Shown here in pieces: positions 52,022-64,000 of a DNA stretch of 64,000 bases (positions are counted from its first letter, which is position 1; each line of letters starts with the position of its first letter). The notes beneath the pieces are model-generated. The model searched no databases. It saw only the letters and a program-made list of their open reading frames with translations, and had not been told where the DNA came from. This stretch comes from Chrysomallon squamiferum. Its lineage: Eukaryota > Mollusca > Gastropoda > Neomphalida > Peltospiridae. Location of the stretch: the NCBI GenBank assembly GCA_012295275.1, contig CM022679.1, positions 11,236,669 to 11,300,668 of the forward strand. The letters are read 5' to 3'. The position numbers and the translations under genes are program-made.

Positions 52022-55000
52022 CATCTTCATCAGTTTGGAGTTTGAAATTACTGTGAAAATGAAGAAACAAATAGCAAAGAATAAAAGAAAACAGCAATAA
52101 GAAAAAAGACAGTGAGGATTCAATGGCAAAAAACACAATTACTAAATCCATTCCAAAGATAAAATGTCTACCGATACTTTATATACCCTTGCAGAAAGTT
52201 TTAACAATCATATAAATAAACAAGTAAATAAAAAAATTAAAATAAATTAAATAAAAAACAAAACAATAATCAATCAAATAAGCACATAAACAAAACAACA
52301 AAACAACAATAAGAAAATAGTAATAGCTACTAAAATTATCTAATCATTTTTCTTTTTTGAAGTTAAGTATTCAACAACAGAAATGAAATTATCTAATCAA
52401 TTTAATTGAATAAAATAAATATTTATAAAATATTATTTATATTTAATGATTGTCAAAAAAACACGTTTATATTTGCCAAGAAATTACCGTTTTGGGGAAG
52501 AATTTAAAGACAGCCTATCTGATAAAAGAGAAAAATGATCAATAAAATTGAGGTCATTTAGATATGTAATTAGAAAATGAAATAACACAGTAAGAGTAAT
52601 CTCCCATGATTGATAAAACCAGGTACCTTTATATTTTGTTTCTGAATTAAAACAGTACTTTCAAAATAAGTTTTAAATATGGTTCTGATGTGATATCTAG
52701 AGAACATTTCGCATCCCAAATTTTCTAAAAATGTGTTTTAATATATATTATATATAAACTGTTTTAGTGTACTGACTTTAACATCTATTTTGGAATATAA
52801 TAATACCTTGACTCTAGCCAATTATTAGCAATAAACAGTACTCTGTTTTTACATTAATACTAGCTGCTGACATTGCTTAAATGCCTTTTAAGTTGTAAAT
52901 AAATAACATTTTAAGTTAATTCTTTTGTTTTTCAATAAGTATTTTTCACACTGTTGTAAATTAAAATAGCTTTAAAAATTAATATCCATTTATAGAATGA
53001 CGACAAAGTACTATGCACATCTGATTAGTAGAAGGTATTCTCTACACCATTTGTTATTTGTTTTCATATAAAACATAAAATAAATATTATTCAATTACTG
53101 AAATAATATGACTTTATCAATTTGAACTGAAAAGATTCAATAAAAAATAAAGGGAAATAATCTAAACAATGTGTAATATACCTTCACCACAACAATCAGC
53201 AAAATTCACATACAAAATCAGTCACTGATTACTTGGAAATTACAGAATAAATCCTTCACATCAAACAAGTGTTCCTTCTTCAAGAGGACAGACTTGTATT
53301 TCAGTGTTTAAACAAATAATAATACTTGTATTAAAATCATAACATGGAAGTGAATAGTTAACTTACTAAGATCCAATTTATCGTCACATCTGATACAATT
53401 TTCTTGTTTAGTTAAAGGAAGCTGAATTTCTGCTTCATCCAATAAGGTCAAGGACAGATCCCGCAGAATGAAAAAAACACGAATTGCCTGCAAATTTTTT
53501 TAAAGATTGATGAATTTTATTTGAAAATTTTAAACTGAAGAACGTTCAAATTAAAATGTTAAAAAACACAAAACAGATACTATAACAATAAATTTCTGTC
53601 AATTAAGTATACATGTGTAATAAAACTTTACAATTAATAAAATAAATAATGTTCCAGTTGTTCTTGTTTTCACATTAATAAAAACATTAACAAAATTTAA
53701 TGTTCAAGAAAATATGAAATCCTTTACTATTAAGATTTTGTTTGATTTCTTAAAATCTCTGAGGAATGTAATCACATCATTATCATTACATTTTGTTTAA
53801 TTACATGACAGATTTTCTAAAAAATAGTATTAACAACTAAAATACATGATACTTATGATACTTACTCTTCTTGCCCTCTCGACTTCACCGCATGGTAACC
53901 TCTTGTTGAAGTCTATACCAGTAAGAGGGGTTCCAGTAGGTGACAGAAGAATGGAAGAGTCCATTGTTAGGTACTCCACATTTAATGGATGACTCTGCAG
54001 AAGAAAATTTTAACATGATTTTTAAGAAAACATATTCAAAGTCAGTTGGTTTCCTATAATAATTAACGTGCATTTAAATATGTTACTAATTTATACATAT
54101 CCAGAGAGATGTATAAATAAAAACTATTTCAAATATCATTAATCTGCCAGTTTTTAATAAAGAACAATTAATAACCAGTGAGATAAAAAAATAAAAAGGA
54201 TAAAAAAAGTACAAAGGAAGGAAAAATCTAATAAATACAGTGAAGAATAAAAATTAATTCAAAAGTGGCAAAAATAAATAATAAAATCATTTTTAAAATC
54301 ATTAAATAGAAAAAGATGATAAAAACAGTTAAGAATGTAAGTAAATATAAAGAGAAATAAAATAAAAAGTGATAAATAGGAAAAAATTAAAGGAAAACCT
54401 GCCTTCATATCTCGATATTCATCCTCAAACATATCAAGAAATATTTCTTCACTCTGCAATGCAATTACACAATTGATAATATAAGGACGTCAAAAACTGT
54501 AATGGTTGTCCTCAATTTTTAAAAATGCTTTAAATACATCAAAATAATGTATTTTTCTATTGCTTTTATTTTGCATGTGATAATGTAATTGACACAGTGA
54601 TGTCAATACCATTCAAAGTTTTTGTTTTTTTCAGACAATTTTAAAGAAATTGTAGTTTATTTTTATTTATTTCTTTTTTACACTGGGCATGACTTCAACT
54701 AGTGTTGACTGCCACTGTAGATTACATTTTTGTTTCTTGTTAAAATGAAACACTCACTTTGTAGAAATTCCGAAGCATCTGTCGACTGCACTCATGGGCA
54801 TTCTCAATGGAGGCCAGGTGTCGGTCTTGAAGAAATGACTTGCCTTGTTTTAGTATCAACTGCTTCAGCAACTTGATTGACAGCTGTAGAGTTGCCAGTC
54901 GAACTTTGCTGTCTGAGAAATGAATTTAATAAAGAAGAAGTAATGAATGAAGATAACAAATTATCTAAAATTGTTTTAAAATGATGTTAATAAACTTTGT

Positions 55001-56491
55001 TTAAAGGTTTATGAGTATACTCACTTGGATGACATGCCAGGGTGATGATGCGAATCAAACGTTCCACCAAAGCAATGTTATAATGATCCTTACTCTGCAA
55101 TAGAACAATGAATAAATGACTGTTTGTTTTGGGAAGTTTGAAATAAAAGAAATACAAAATCATATTCACATTAAAGAAGGAAATCAGAGATTAATAAACT
55201 CTTAGAATAAATGTATAAAATTACTCCAACACTGCATATTGTAAGTGGAAGATAAATTTGTAGTACTGAATTTTAAATAAAAATTTAAAAAAAAAAAAGA
55301 AAAAACGAATTACCTCTGATCTTTCTGTTGGCATGAGAACACTATCCAAGAGGTTTTGACTTATGCCTGCCAAAATAACAAAAAGAACAATTTAAAAAAC
55401 CACAAAAAAACAACAAATGAAATCTGCATTATGTAACTGTTCAGTTAAGCCTTATTTGCATTACATATAAACATTCAAAAGCAATCTATGTTGAAATAAC
55501 TTTCAATAAGGCCTCTTTAAGTTCATTTTATTCACATACATTCTAATACAAGATTTTCAGCAAGCATAAAACTCTTCAATTACATATTATCAATCCACAC
55601 ATCTATAAATTGTTGGTGATTTCAAATACTTGAAACAAAAGAATTTAAATAACAATCTGAATTCACTTTTTTTCTCAAACTGTTCAAAGGAACATAAAAA
55701 GAATATATTGTTTCATTTACCATCGTTTTGTCCAAGACCATAAAGCAAGCACAGAGCAAACAGAGCAGCATAGTCATTTTCACTGCATTCTAGGGCATTG
55801 AAAATAGCCTCAAGATATGGTCTAAAATACAAATAATAACAGTATTAAATCATTTTGAAAATCAATAATGAAAAAACAGAAGATATATTTTTTAAGTGAT
55901 TAATTTTAAATTTGAGTATCACGATAGAAAAAGCAACAAAAACACTCACAAAATTATATTCTCAATTTAATAATTTGCACATTACTTCTGAAACATGCAG
56001 GTAATAATTTACAGTCTAGAGGTTTGTCTTTTCTGAATGACACTGGAAACAGAAGCTTAGTAAATCATAGTAACTTTTCAGAATAACATAGAAAAATGGG
56101 ACATTAAAATTTCTGCATTTCAGTAAAGTTCTGATATCAATATTTATCTCCAAGACAAATAATTGTGGTTTTCTGTTATGAAAATCAGCCACTAAATGCG
56201 ACTAATAGAAAACCCTTTAAGTGAATTGCAAACTTGCATGTTTTTGATATTTCAATTCAGTTTACAACAAACCTGTTGTCAAGGGAGAATGTAGACTGCT
56301 GGGTTTGTGGTGCACCTAGAGTCATGCGATGGCAAAGTTTTTCTTCATCTGTCGAGTTCTGGTTTGGACTTGATATGTCAGTGTCACCTGAATAAATTTC
56401 ACTGCTTGGGCTCAGTGCACCTTCTGTAAATACATTATTTAATGATTTAGTTCATCTCTTACTGGCAGTGTTAGTGCATATGTCTTTTACA

Positions 56492-56535
<44 letters not shown>

Positions 56536-59500
56536 ATGAACACATTCACAAGAGCACAAAGAAAATTCTTACTAAAGAATTACAATTGACACAGTAACAA
56601 ATAATAATAATTAAAAAAAACCCCACAAAATAATAAATATTAATAATTATTGTTTCATACATAGATTTGTACTGCTACTGTAAAAAAGCCAAACGAATAA
56701 GGATATACAGCTTTTAATGTTTATTATAAATTACATTGCTTGTCATTCCAAATATATAAAATAAATATACTGTAAACATATATCACCTGTTGATGGAGAT
56801 GATGGAGATGTGACATCATCTCTTGCAAGGTAAAATGTAGAATTCCCTTCAGTGGAAACCCGAGCTACATTTTCTTCTGTCATCTGACCATAACGAACCT
56901 TTGGACAAACACTTTCCAGTGTCTTCTCCAAACTCTCTGTTGGGGCTTTGAACTCTCTTAATCTCTGTTAATAACAAAAGTCTCACTTAATTTCACATTC
57001 CTTTACACATAGATTTTGAGGTTATTATTATTATTTTTACAGTATCTCTCATCAGTTATTTAATAGTAAGAGGATTAGGAAAACTATTTGTACAAACTGA
57101 AAACTATTACAAGGCTTATTTCTTAAGCCTCAAACTGCTTCATAAGCTTTCTTACCATGTGCTTATTATTTTAAATACTGTAACAAATCTTTCAAGTAAA
57201 TTCTTTTTTTTTTTAAATGTTAAATTAAAAAATTGATTTGAAGTGTTTGTTATTTGTGTTTTTTATTATTATTTTTATAGATAAAAATAAGGAATTATGA
57301 TTAAGTGAAACAAATGAATACCCTTTCATCAGAAGATAAACACACTTGATTTATATGCGTTATTATGCAATTCAGTCTGGTATTTTGAATTTATATCTGA
57401 GACAATAAAATTATATAAAAAACACAAGTAAATAAAAACTAACTAATTTATGTGAGCCACTTTTTGCATCAGCCTTTGCTAGACTAATATCTCCTTGAAA
57501 AATCACTTCGGCCAGCTGCTGAACAAGACTGTGATTATGGAATATCAAAAATACCTGTAACACAACAAATTTGAAATTATTCTATCAAATGTGTATCTGT
57601 AGGACTTTAAATTAATAATTCTAGACAATAATCTGCACTTTTTGTCTTCAAGTAAAATAAACAGATCAATATCATCCCTGAACAAAACAAGTATAAGCAA
57701 TCCAATTATAAGTACATTTTTAAAGTAGGAAAAAAACTAAAAAAAAAAAAACTGGGGAGGGACAGGATGGCAAACTTCATTGTCACCCTGAAAATGAAAA
57801 CATTATAGGAAACATTATTACTTTTGTTTAGTTAGAAAATAAAATAAAATAAATAAACAGCCACGTGCAAGATCAAACACAGCATATAAGTCTACTGAAT
57901 CAAAGAATACTGAAATGATTTTGAGTGAATGATCAAAATATTAATGAATTAATAAGATTTGTGTGTAATACAGAACTTTTTCATATTCATAATAATGTAA
58001 AATACAACCCATTGGTCTTTAGTGTAAAAGAAGAAAATGTTTGTACCTGAGATAACAAGAAAAGTGCAACAACAGAGCTGACATGTTTTCTATCATCCTG
58101 AAAGAAAAGAAAAGAGCATCTGATAATTTAAATTAGAGTATTTTTATTTGTTTTCAAAACAAGATAACAAATATTGCTAAATTTTAATATTTTCATTTAA
58201 AGTTAAATATATATGTTATAATAAATGTATTTTCTTCTTGTAAGGTCAAAATGTCTGGTTCATATATTTGACAGTCTGATGCATCAGTACCTGTTAGTAT
58301 GTCTTTAAACAAATCTCTTATGGCAGTCTTAAATCAGATGTGATTCTAAATACATCTTCTTATTTCAATTTTCCCAGCAGCACAGATTAATGCACAAAAC
58401 AAATATCTAAAATGTAAAACTCCAGACAGTTTACCTCTGCATCTGAATTTCTCTTTCTTTTTGTCAGGGAATACACATAGAGAGGAATCAAGAGTCTGTT
58501 AAGAAGCTGGTCAGTGAGAACATCATTTAGTCCATCCAAGCTGATACTGAATATATCATTCAGGTAATGGAGATGATCCAGGTGTTCAGCTACCAGATCA
58601 GCCTAAAAGATCTCTGCTCCTGTGACTGTAATCAAAATAAAATAACTTTTTTTACAATTAGTTTTTACATTAATAAAACCATAATTAAATAATGTACTTT
58701 ACATGTGATTGCCAGTGATTAATGATACATTCATTCCCATATACACACACACACCAGCTACATGTTAATGCACATTTCTTACATTAGCTTAAACTAGATT
58801 ATCTAAAATATTCAATTACTTACTCAGAATCATGCCGGACACACAGATCAAGATCCAAAATATGGTTCCCAATAAACCAAACCAGATTAGAAAAGTATGG
58901 AGCAGCTGTGTGATCTCTGATATAACGCAACATTGCTTTATCCTCAACTGAAGAGAAATTAAACAAAATCAATGACTATATAGCACTGATTTCAATGTTT
59001 TCTTTTTTTAGCAAGTTTAGAATTACCTTCACTCAAATAGGTTCTTTTATGATTTCCTTCAAATACTTAAAATCTTTCCATCACAACAAATGGTTAAAGT
59101 TAAATCTTTACATACATTAATTTCAAAGTATAAAATATAATCATGCTAACTGGTTGTTACAATAAAGTTAAATATGCCCTACCTTTATAGACATTCAGTG
59201 TGATGGTTCTGACAGCTATTCGAACCATGCTTTCAGAATGGTTGAAGAATTTTATTGCTTCTGTATACAAGGCAAAATCATTTGTGTGCTGCAAAAATAA
59301 ACAAACAATAAAATGACTAAAATATCATAAATAAGTATTAACATCTCACAAATAAATATAACTATTGCTAAACCTTAAAGAACTCTAAAGAACACATTAG
59401 TCATATTTTTTAAAGAATGAAGAATTAAACTATATTATTTACCTCATGATTAGCTCTCAAAAATGCATTAAGAGTGATGACAAACACCTTACAATCAGCA

Positions 59501-61461
59501 TTTACAATGTGTCTTTATTGTATTTTACATTTTATTTTTTTAGCTTTTTTATTTTTTCTTGTTAATTTTTATATATTCTATTTATTTTAGATATATTTAT
59601 ATTTATTTCATGTTCTTTTATTATGACATAGGTAACATTGCTGAATGATGTAACATTAGATAACATATGTTCTCTGAACTGAAATATATTCAAGAAAAGT
59701 GGATGAAAGGTGAAGTTGACATAAGCCAAAATAACACAAAGCAGGGTTATTACTGTGTAAATAATTGTAATGCGACTGGTTATTATTCACAATATTAATT
59801 ATGTAATTTGAAAACTGATCTTACTTCATTGTAGAAAAAATGAATGGTATGCCTGTTTAACTTCAGTGACAGTGTCTTCAGGAAGGATATGTAGTAAGCC
59901 ATCACCTAAAAACCAAATTCATTAATCTGTAACTAAAGTGGAAATTTTCATAAAATTTATTTATAAAACATGATTACTAGATTAAGGATAAAGATTATTA
60001 AATACTATTTCTGTTGTCTTGAAAGTTATTGGAAGAGAGTTAAAATCTGAAAAAAGTAAATTAATTTATATATTATCATTATGCAGTAAAAAATTGTAAA
60101 TAGAATCATAATAAAGGTTTAATTTTTTTTTTAAATTACCTCTTCATCTGAGAAATCAAACTTGTGCACAATGATGGAATTCACATGATTGTTTGAGAGC
60201 AAATAATCTGAAATGATTAATAAAGAAAATTTTCAAAATGAATAGTCTTGTGATTATTTACAAATTAGGATGGAGAAATACTAATACTAATATTAATTAT
60301 AAAAATAGTTGTAAGGATTATATAATGCAGCATGAATATAATTAGTAACATAAATAAATAATCAAATAAATGAAAAACAAAAATCACTTAAAAACAGATC
60401 CAACATTTCAAGGTTCAAACAGATATCATAATTATTTAATGATTTAATCAACAGGATCTTATTACTTCAAACAGATGCATAATTTTATAATTAATTGTTT
60501 TACTTTCAGAAAGAATATTTTTACTCTCAGTATCAAATATCAATTTTTTTTCTCTCCAAACAAACCTAAATCAAATAAATGTACACATACTGACATAGAC
60601 ACATACATCCATTTCCTCTTGTACATACAAAATTTATTCACTATTATTATTGATTTTTGAAACATACACAGTGAAGTTTCATTGCAAATATTTTCAAAGA
60701 GGATGTTCAAAGTCTGAAGTAACTGAACACAAAGATATCTTCCAGACTTCTGCTGCAGATACCTTAGGAAAAATGACAGCATATTTTTTTCCAGGAAAAA
60801 ACTGAAAAACAGGTAGAGATTAATATTTTAATACAGCTGAATTACATCATTGATAATAGTATAAAAGTATCTAAATTACTCTAAAATAATTAAAGAAAAT
60901 ATGAAATTAATATTTTGACAGTTACATTATAATAAATGATATTTTTCATTCTGTTTTGTTAAATAGTGAAATTGGTAATACATGACTCCTTGAATTTCAA
61001 ACAATAACAGTAGTATAATATTACTGAATAATATATATATGTAACTGACATTGTTTAAATACACATGTATCTTGTATGTGTTATTATTATTATATTGTAA
61101 TTTATACCGTCATAATACATATTAAGATATGCTACACTTACTCAAAAACCGAACTGTCATTTTGATCACCCCAAATAAGAATCTCTGACATTGACCGCAG
61201 AGTTTCAATAAGTAATCCCCGGTTATGTTCTGAAGCTGTTTGGTTTTTGCAAAGAACTGTATATAAGAATCTGAAATATACAATATTAATTAATAAAATT
61301 TACATGAACCAGACGTTATTTAATTTGAAAACATATTAAAAATTATTATTACTTGAAGATGCATGTATAGATCATTAGATGCCTATATATGTGTACGTAT
61401 TTATGAGATTACACACACACACACACACACACACAACATATACACACACACCACACACACA

Positions 61462-61535
<74 letters not shown>

Positions 61536-62700
61536 TAAACCTCTATCAGATATTTATGGACATTTTAAGTGTTTTTAAGATTAAATCCACATTACTTTAT
61601 GGTTCTCTAAAGCTTCATTAATGATTGATAATCAGCAGATTACCTGAAGGTATATTCCATGTACTTAAGTTAATGATATGTTTGAACCATAGATGAAATA
61701 TATAAATAACCATATTACTTTATTAGAACAGAAACAAATAGTGATCCACCATATTAATCTTTTCCGTAAAAATAAATTCAGAATGAATTATCATAATTTT
61801 AATTTAGTTTAATGCCTTTATGTTTTACTGACATTACTGTATTATCATGATTACATTTACTAGTGAAAATACATTTTAAAAAAACATAATGATTAACATC
61901 ATTATATCTGATGACCCAGATTTAACAATATGTTTAATTAACATATTAAGAAGCAAACAATGAAGATTTCAAATTTAAACTTTTAATTTTTATGTTTAGT
62001 GTTATGAAGTTATATGTACACATTAACATTCTGATAAATGATTTTTAATTCTGTTAATCAGTCAATGCATCTTAGAAATTTGAATATAAAAAGATATTTT
62101 GGTCATCAGAATTAAACATTTATTCTGCTGACTTTGAGTGAAATACTGAAGTCTCATTATTACACCATTCACTGTGAGTATTAAAAAGTAATATTACAGC
62201 AGCAACATTAATTTTTAATTAAGAATAATTAAAAGTTTACAGCTATATAGTAATAATAGTATATATACAATAACTGAATGAGTTACTGAATAACTTACAT
62301 ATTATTTTGATAACCATTATGACAATTCAGACTGTAAAGTTTAAGTGTAATTCAGTAATACTAATTGTATATAATATTATATAATATATATATATATATA
62401 TATATAATATGTGTGTATGTATGTATCATTGTATGTACTTTTATTATTATTCATTATATTTGAATGTTCTTATCAGACAACTAACCACTTCTATTTATTA
62501 TATTCCATATGATAAATACTTTCTATGTTTTTATTAAAAGCTATCTGTAAGAAATATCTTAATATAACCACTCCTATCAGGTGACATTCACATTGGCTGT
62601 TCAAAATGCATATTTTTACTTACTTCAGATGCTCAAGTGAATGTAAATTTTTCGGTTTCCATATCGCTTGAGAAATCCAACTCTTCGGTCGTTGAAACAT
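42813..62700 (-). CDS. CLEC16A: CLEC16A / Ema family protein, 23 exons, one apparent frameshift
   Basis: Endosome-associated regulator of trafficking, autophagy and mitophagy; despite its name, not a working lectin. Exons in transcript order: 62700-62624, 61270-61142, 60801-60668, 60207-60140, 59905-59825, 59288-59183, 58947-58824, 58625-58435, 58097-58047, 57554-57444, 56964-56787, 56423-56273, 55821-55721, 55366-55314, 55094-55025, 54912-54758, 54453-54403, 53994-53866, 53487-53367, 46714-46672, 45168-45057, 44560-44272, 43888-42813. Together they encode about 1,199 residues (human about 1,053). The FPL region is clear ([48 protein letters not shown]), as are [13 protein letters not shown]-like and [11 protein letters not shown] segments; the last exon is a Ser/Pro-rich disordered tail. 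Exon 8 carries one extra base, and the intron after 54403 uses a GC donor. Confidence 0.96.
46587..46637. repeat. (CA)n microsatellite beside CLEC16A exon 20
   Basis: About 25 CA units, about 35 bp from the donor side of the 43-bp exon at 46672-46714. Confidence 0.97.
46982..47231. mobile_element. piggyBac-like MITE in CLEC16A intron 19
   Basis: A 242-bp insert is bounded by TTAA on both sides (46982-46985, 47228-47231). Its ends are inverted repeats CACCTTTGGTGCTGA and, reverse-complemented, CACCTTCAGTGCTGA (13 of 15 match). A TTAA target site is the signature of piggyBac elements. There is no transposase inside, so it is non-autonomous. Confidence 0.72.
49501..49559. repeat. (AAT)n microsatellite
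   Basis: About 19 AAT units immediately before the first copy of the intronic direct repeat. Confidence 0.97.
49574..49860. repeat. ~300-bp direct repeat in CLEC16A intron 19, copy 1
   Basis: Matches 50371-50670 nearly throughout, including CTTGTAGACTACTTC, CATTCTGCTAACTGTGAATT, ACATGAATGCTCTAGAAACA and TGCCATCAAACAT. Copy offset is about 800 bp. Confidence 0.88.
50371..50670. repeat. ~300-bp direct repeat in CLEC16A intron 19, copy 2
   Basis: Second copy of 49574-49860, with small insertions and substitutions. The nature of the unit is unknown; intronic duplication or two copies of an unrecognised element are both possible. Confidence 0.88.
61469..61533. repeat. (CA)n microsatellite in CLEC16A intron 2 neighbourhood
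   Basis: About 32 CA units, with a shorter CA run at 61412-61436, between exons 1 and 2 of CLEC16A. The His/Thr-rich frames over it are artefacts. Confidence 0.97.
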
Positions 62701-62920
62701 TATGTTTTTGGTTAAAATAACAGTGGTATTCGAAATTAAATATCTTAGAGATATTCCAACCGAAACGTCTTTGAATTCTGTCAAACACCCCAAGTCGTCA
62801 ACAAAACGTCCATTGTGATTCGTTTGGAGTAAATTCTACCTTTTGTTCGTAGCTTGACAGGATCTTAATGCGATACTGCGTATAATTGTTTCCGAATATA
62901 ACATTACACTTTTACAGTAC

Positions 62921-62962
<42 letters not shown>

Positions 62963-64000
62963 GCACATTAATAAAACGGTTTCAGCAAAATTATTTCATA
63001 CTGTATTCTTTCAGCAGATTTTCTCCTATATTTTTAAATATCCATTTAAAATGTGACTTGTAAAATCTCTGATAAAATTAACATATGTACGTTTTTTCTA
63101 GGCGTCACATGATATAACATTTGTCTTTTTTAAAGTATAAAGTTTATACGGATAAAACCTGAAAGTGTCATTTTATTATTATTATTTTAATTTTATTGCC
63201 GAATACAATATAATAATATTTCTGTGCCTTTTTTTGTCGCCTACACATACTGACATAGTGATTTTTATTACTACATATTCTGTTTATTCAGAACCATTTA
63301 AAAGTAAATGCTCATAAAATTACCTTTTTACATAATTCTACATACACTGTATTTAATTATGCATGTTTTACCAGTGGGGGTTGAATATGTAAGAAAATCC
63401 ATGACACACTATTTGTGTTTTATATATATGTATATACACATATCTTAGTACTGTTTAAACTCATGTAAATTAATGATTATTATTTACAACTCAATTTTAC
63501 ATAACTTAAATGCATATAGTTAAAGTAATCGAAACCATTTGCAAACACAATAATCAAAATCAGGTCTGAAGAATTTGGAAATAAGAAATAGACACTTCAT
63601 AAATAATTATCATTCTCCACAGATACTGGATAACAGAATGGTAGCTAAGTATAATTATTATAGATTAGTAATAAGAGTGTCATTTAAAAGCTGTTTTATA
63701 TACCATGCAGTTACCTTTATTGTATTTTAGGTGCAAAAGATATTTCTTAAGTTACCATATATCAACTATGACATTTTTGTGGTATATGCCCAGTGTCAAA
63801 TTTAGAACTTATATGGATAACCTTGTAGTTCTTTCGTGAACTTAAGAATGCCATGGACTTTGGGATTACATGCAGTGAAAATATCTTTGTATTCATATAC
63901 ATGCACTTTTGTTATTAAGGAAAATCAATACAACTCAAGAAAAACAAGATTCTCATTTATTAAACAGTTACAACTGAAGTATTGTATACATTTGATGATT
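62701..64000. other. 5' flank of CLEC16A
   Basis: The 5' UTR and promoter should lie in the first few hundred bases; no TATA box or other convincing core element is visible. (ATT)n occurs at 62920-62961. No further gene recognised up to the window end. Confidence 0.45.

Noticed and set aside
54259-54459. Open frame beginning [17 protein letters not shown] and reading on into AT-rich sequence
   Set aside because: The start is CLEC16A exon 17; the remainder is read-through of the GC-AG intron.

Overview
This is a window of AT-rich animal nuclear DNA (about 70% A+T by eye). It is full of microsatellites and homopolymer runs, and the genes are spliced with GT-AG introns. Gene content (CENPX, a class A GPCR, a BDH1-like short-chain dehydrogenase, a CIS/SOCS2-type SOCS gene, CLEC16A) is bilaterian. 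Moderate introns, dense simple repeats, and Ty3/gypsy, pogo and piggyBac-like relics suggest an invertebrate, most likely a lophotrochozoan such as a mollusc. That placement is inference; nothing here fixes the species.

Layout. 1-3.1 kb: a broken Ty3/gypsy pol relic on the minus strand. 3.2-6.8 kb (+): CENPX, a 78-residue histone-fold protein in six very short exons, with a MITE-like element in its last intron. 7.6-8.9 kb: a ~300-bp repeat in inverted orientation. 9.7-13.4 kb (+): a four-exon peptide-type GPCR with a pogo/Tigger relic in intron 1. 14.4-15.0 kb: a candidate solo LTR. 17.6-21.9 kb (+): a six-exon SDR. 24.3-30.1 kb: a fourfold tandem array of 1.2-1.8 kb units. 30.6-31.4 kb (+): an intronless SOCS gene. 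31.4-42.8 kb: gene-poor, microsatellite-rich DNA. 42.8-62.7 kb (-): a 23-exon CLEC16A gene. 62.7-64 kb: its upstream flank.

Main point of interest. The array immediately upstream of the SOCS gene repeats a small module four times: a CACGTG E-box followed by two STAT-type palindromes (TTCNNNGAA). The same TTCTTGGAA nonamer recurs in the SOCS proximal promoter and again in its 3' region. SOCS genes are classical STAT targets that shut off JAK/STAT signalling, so this looks like a tandemly amplified STAT-responsive enhancer wired to its own feedback inhibitor. Binding is untested.

A second point is CLEC16A. All 23 exons join in frame except for exactly one extra base in exon 8, at a GGC-TGA-T context. 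It is either an assembly indel, a real lesion, or a +1 frameshift site. The genes otherwise look independent of one another; no operon-like organisation is seen.
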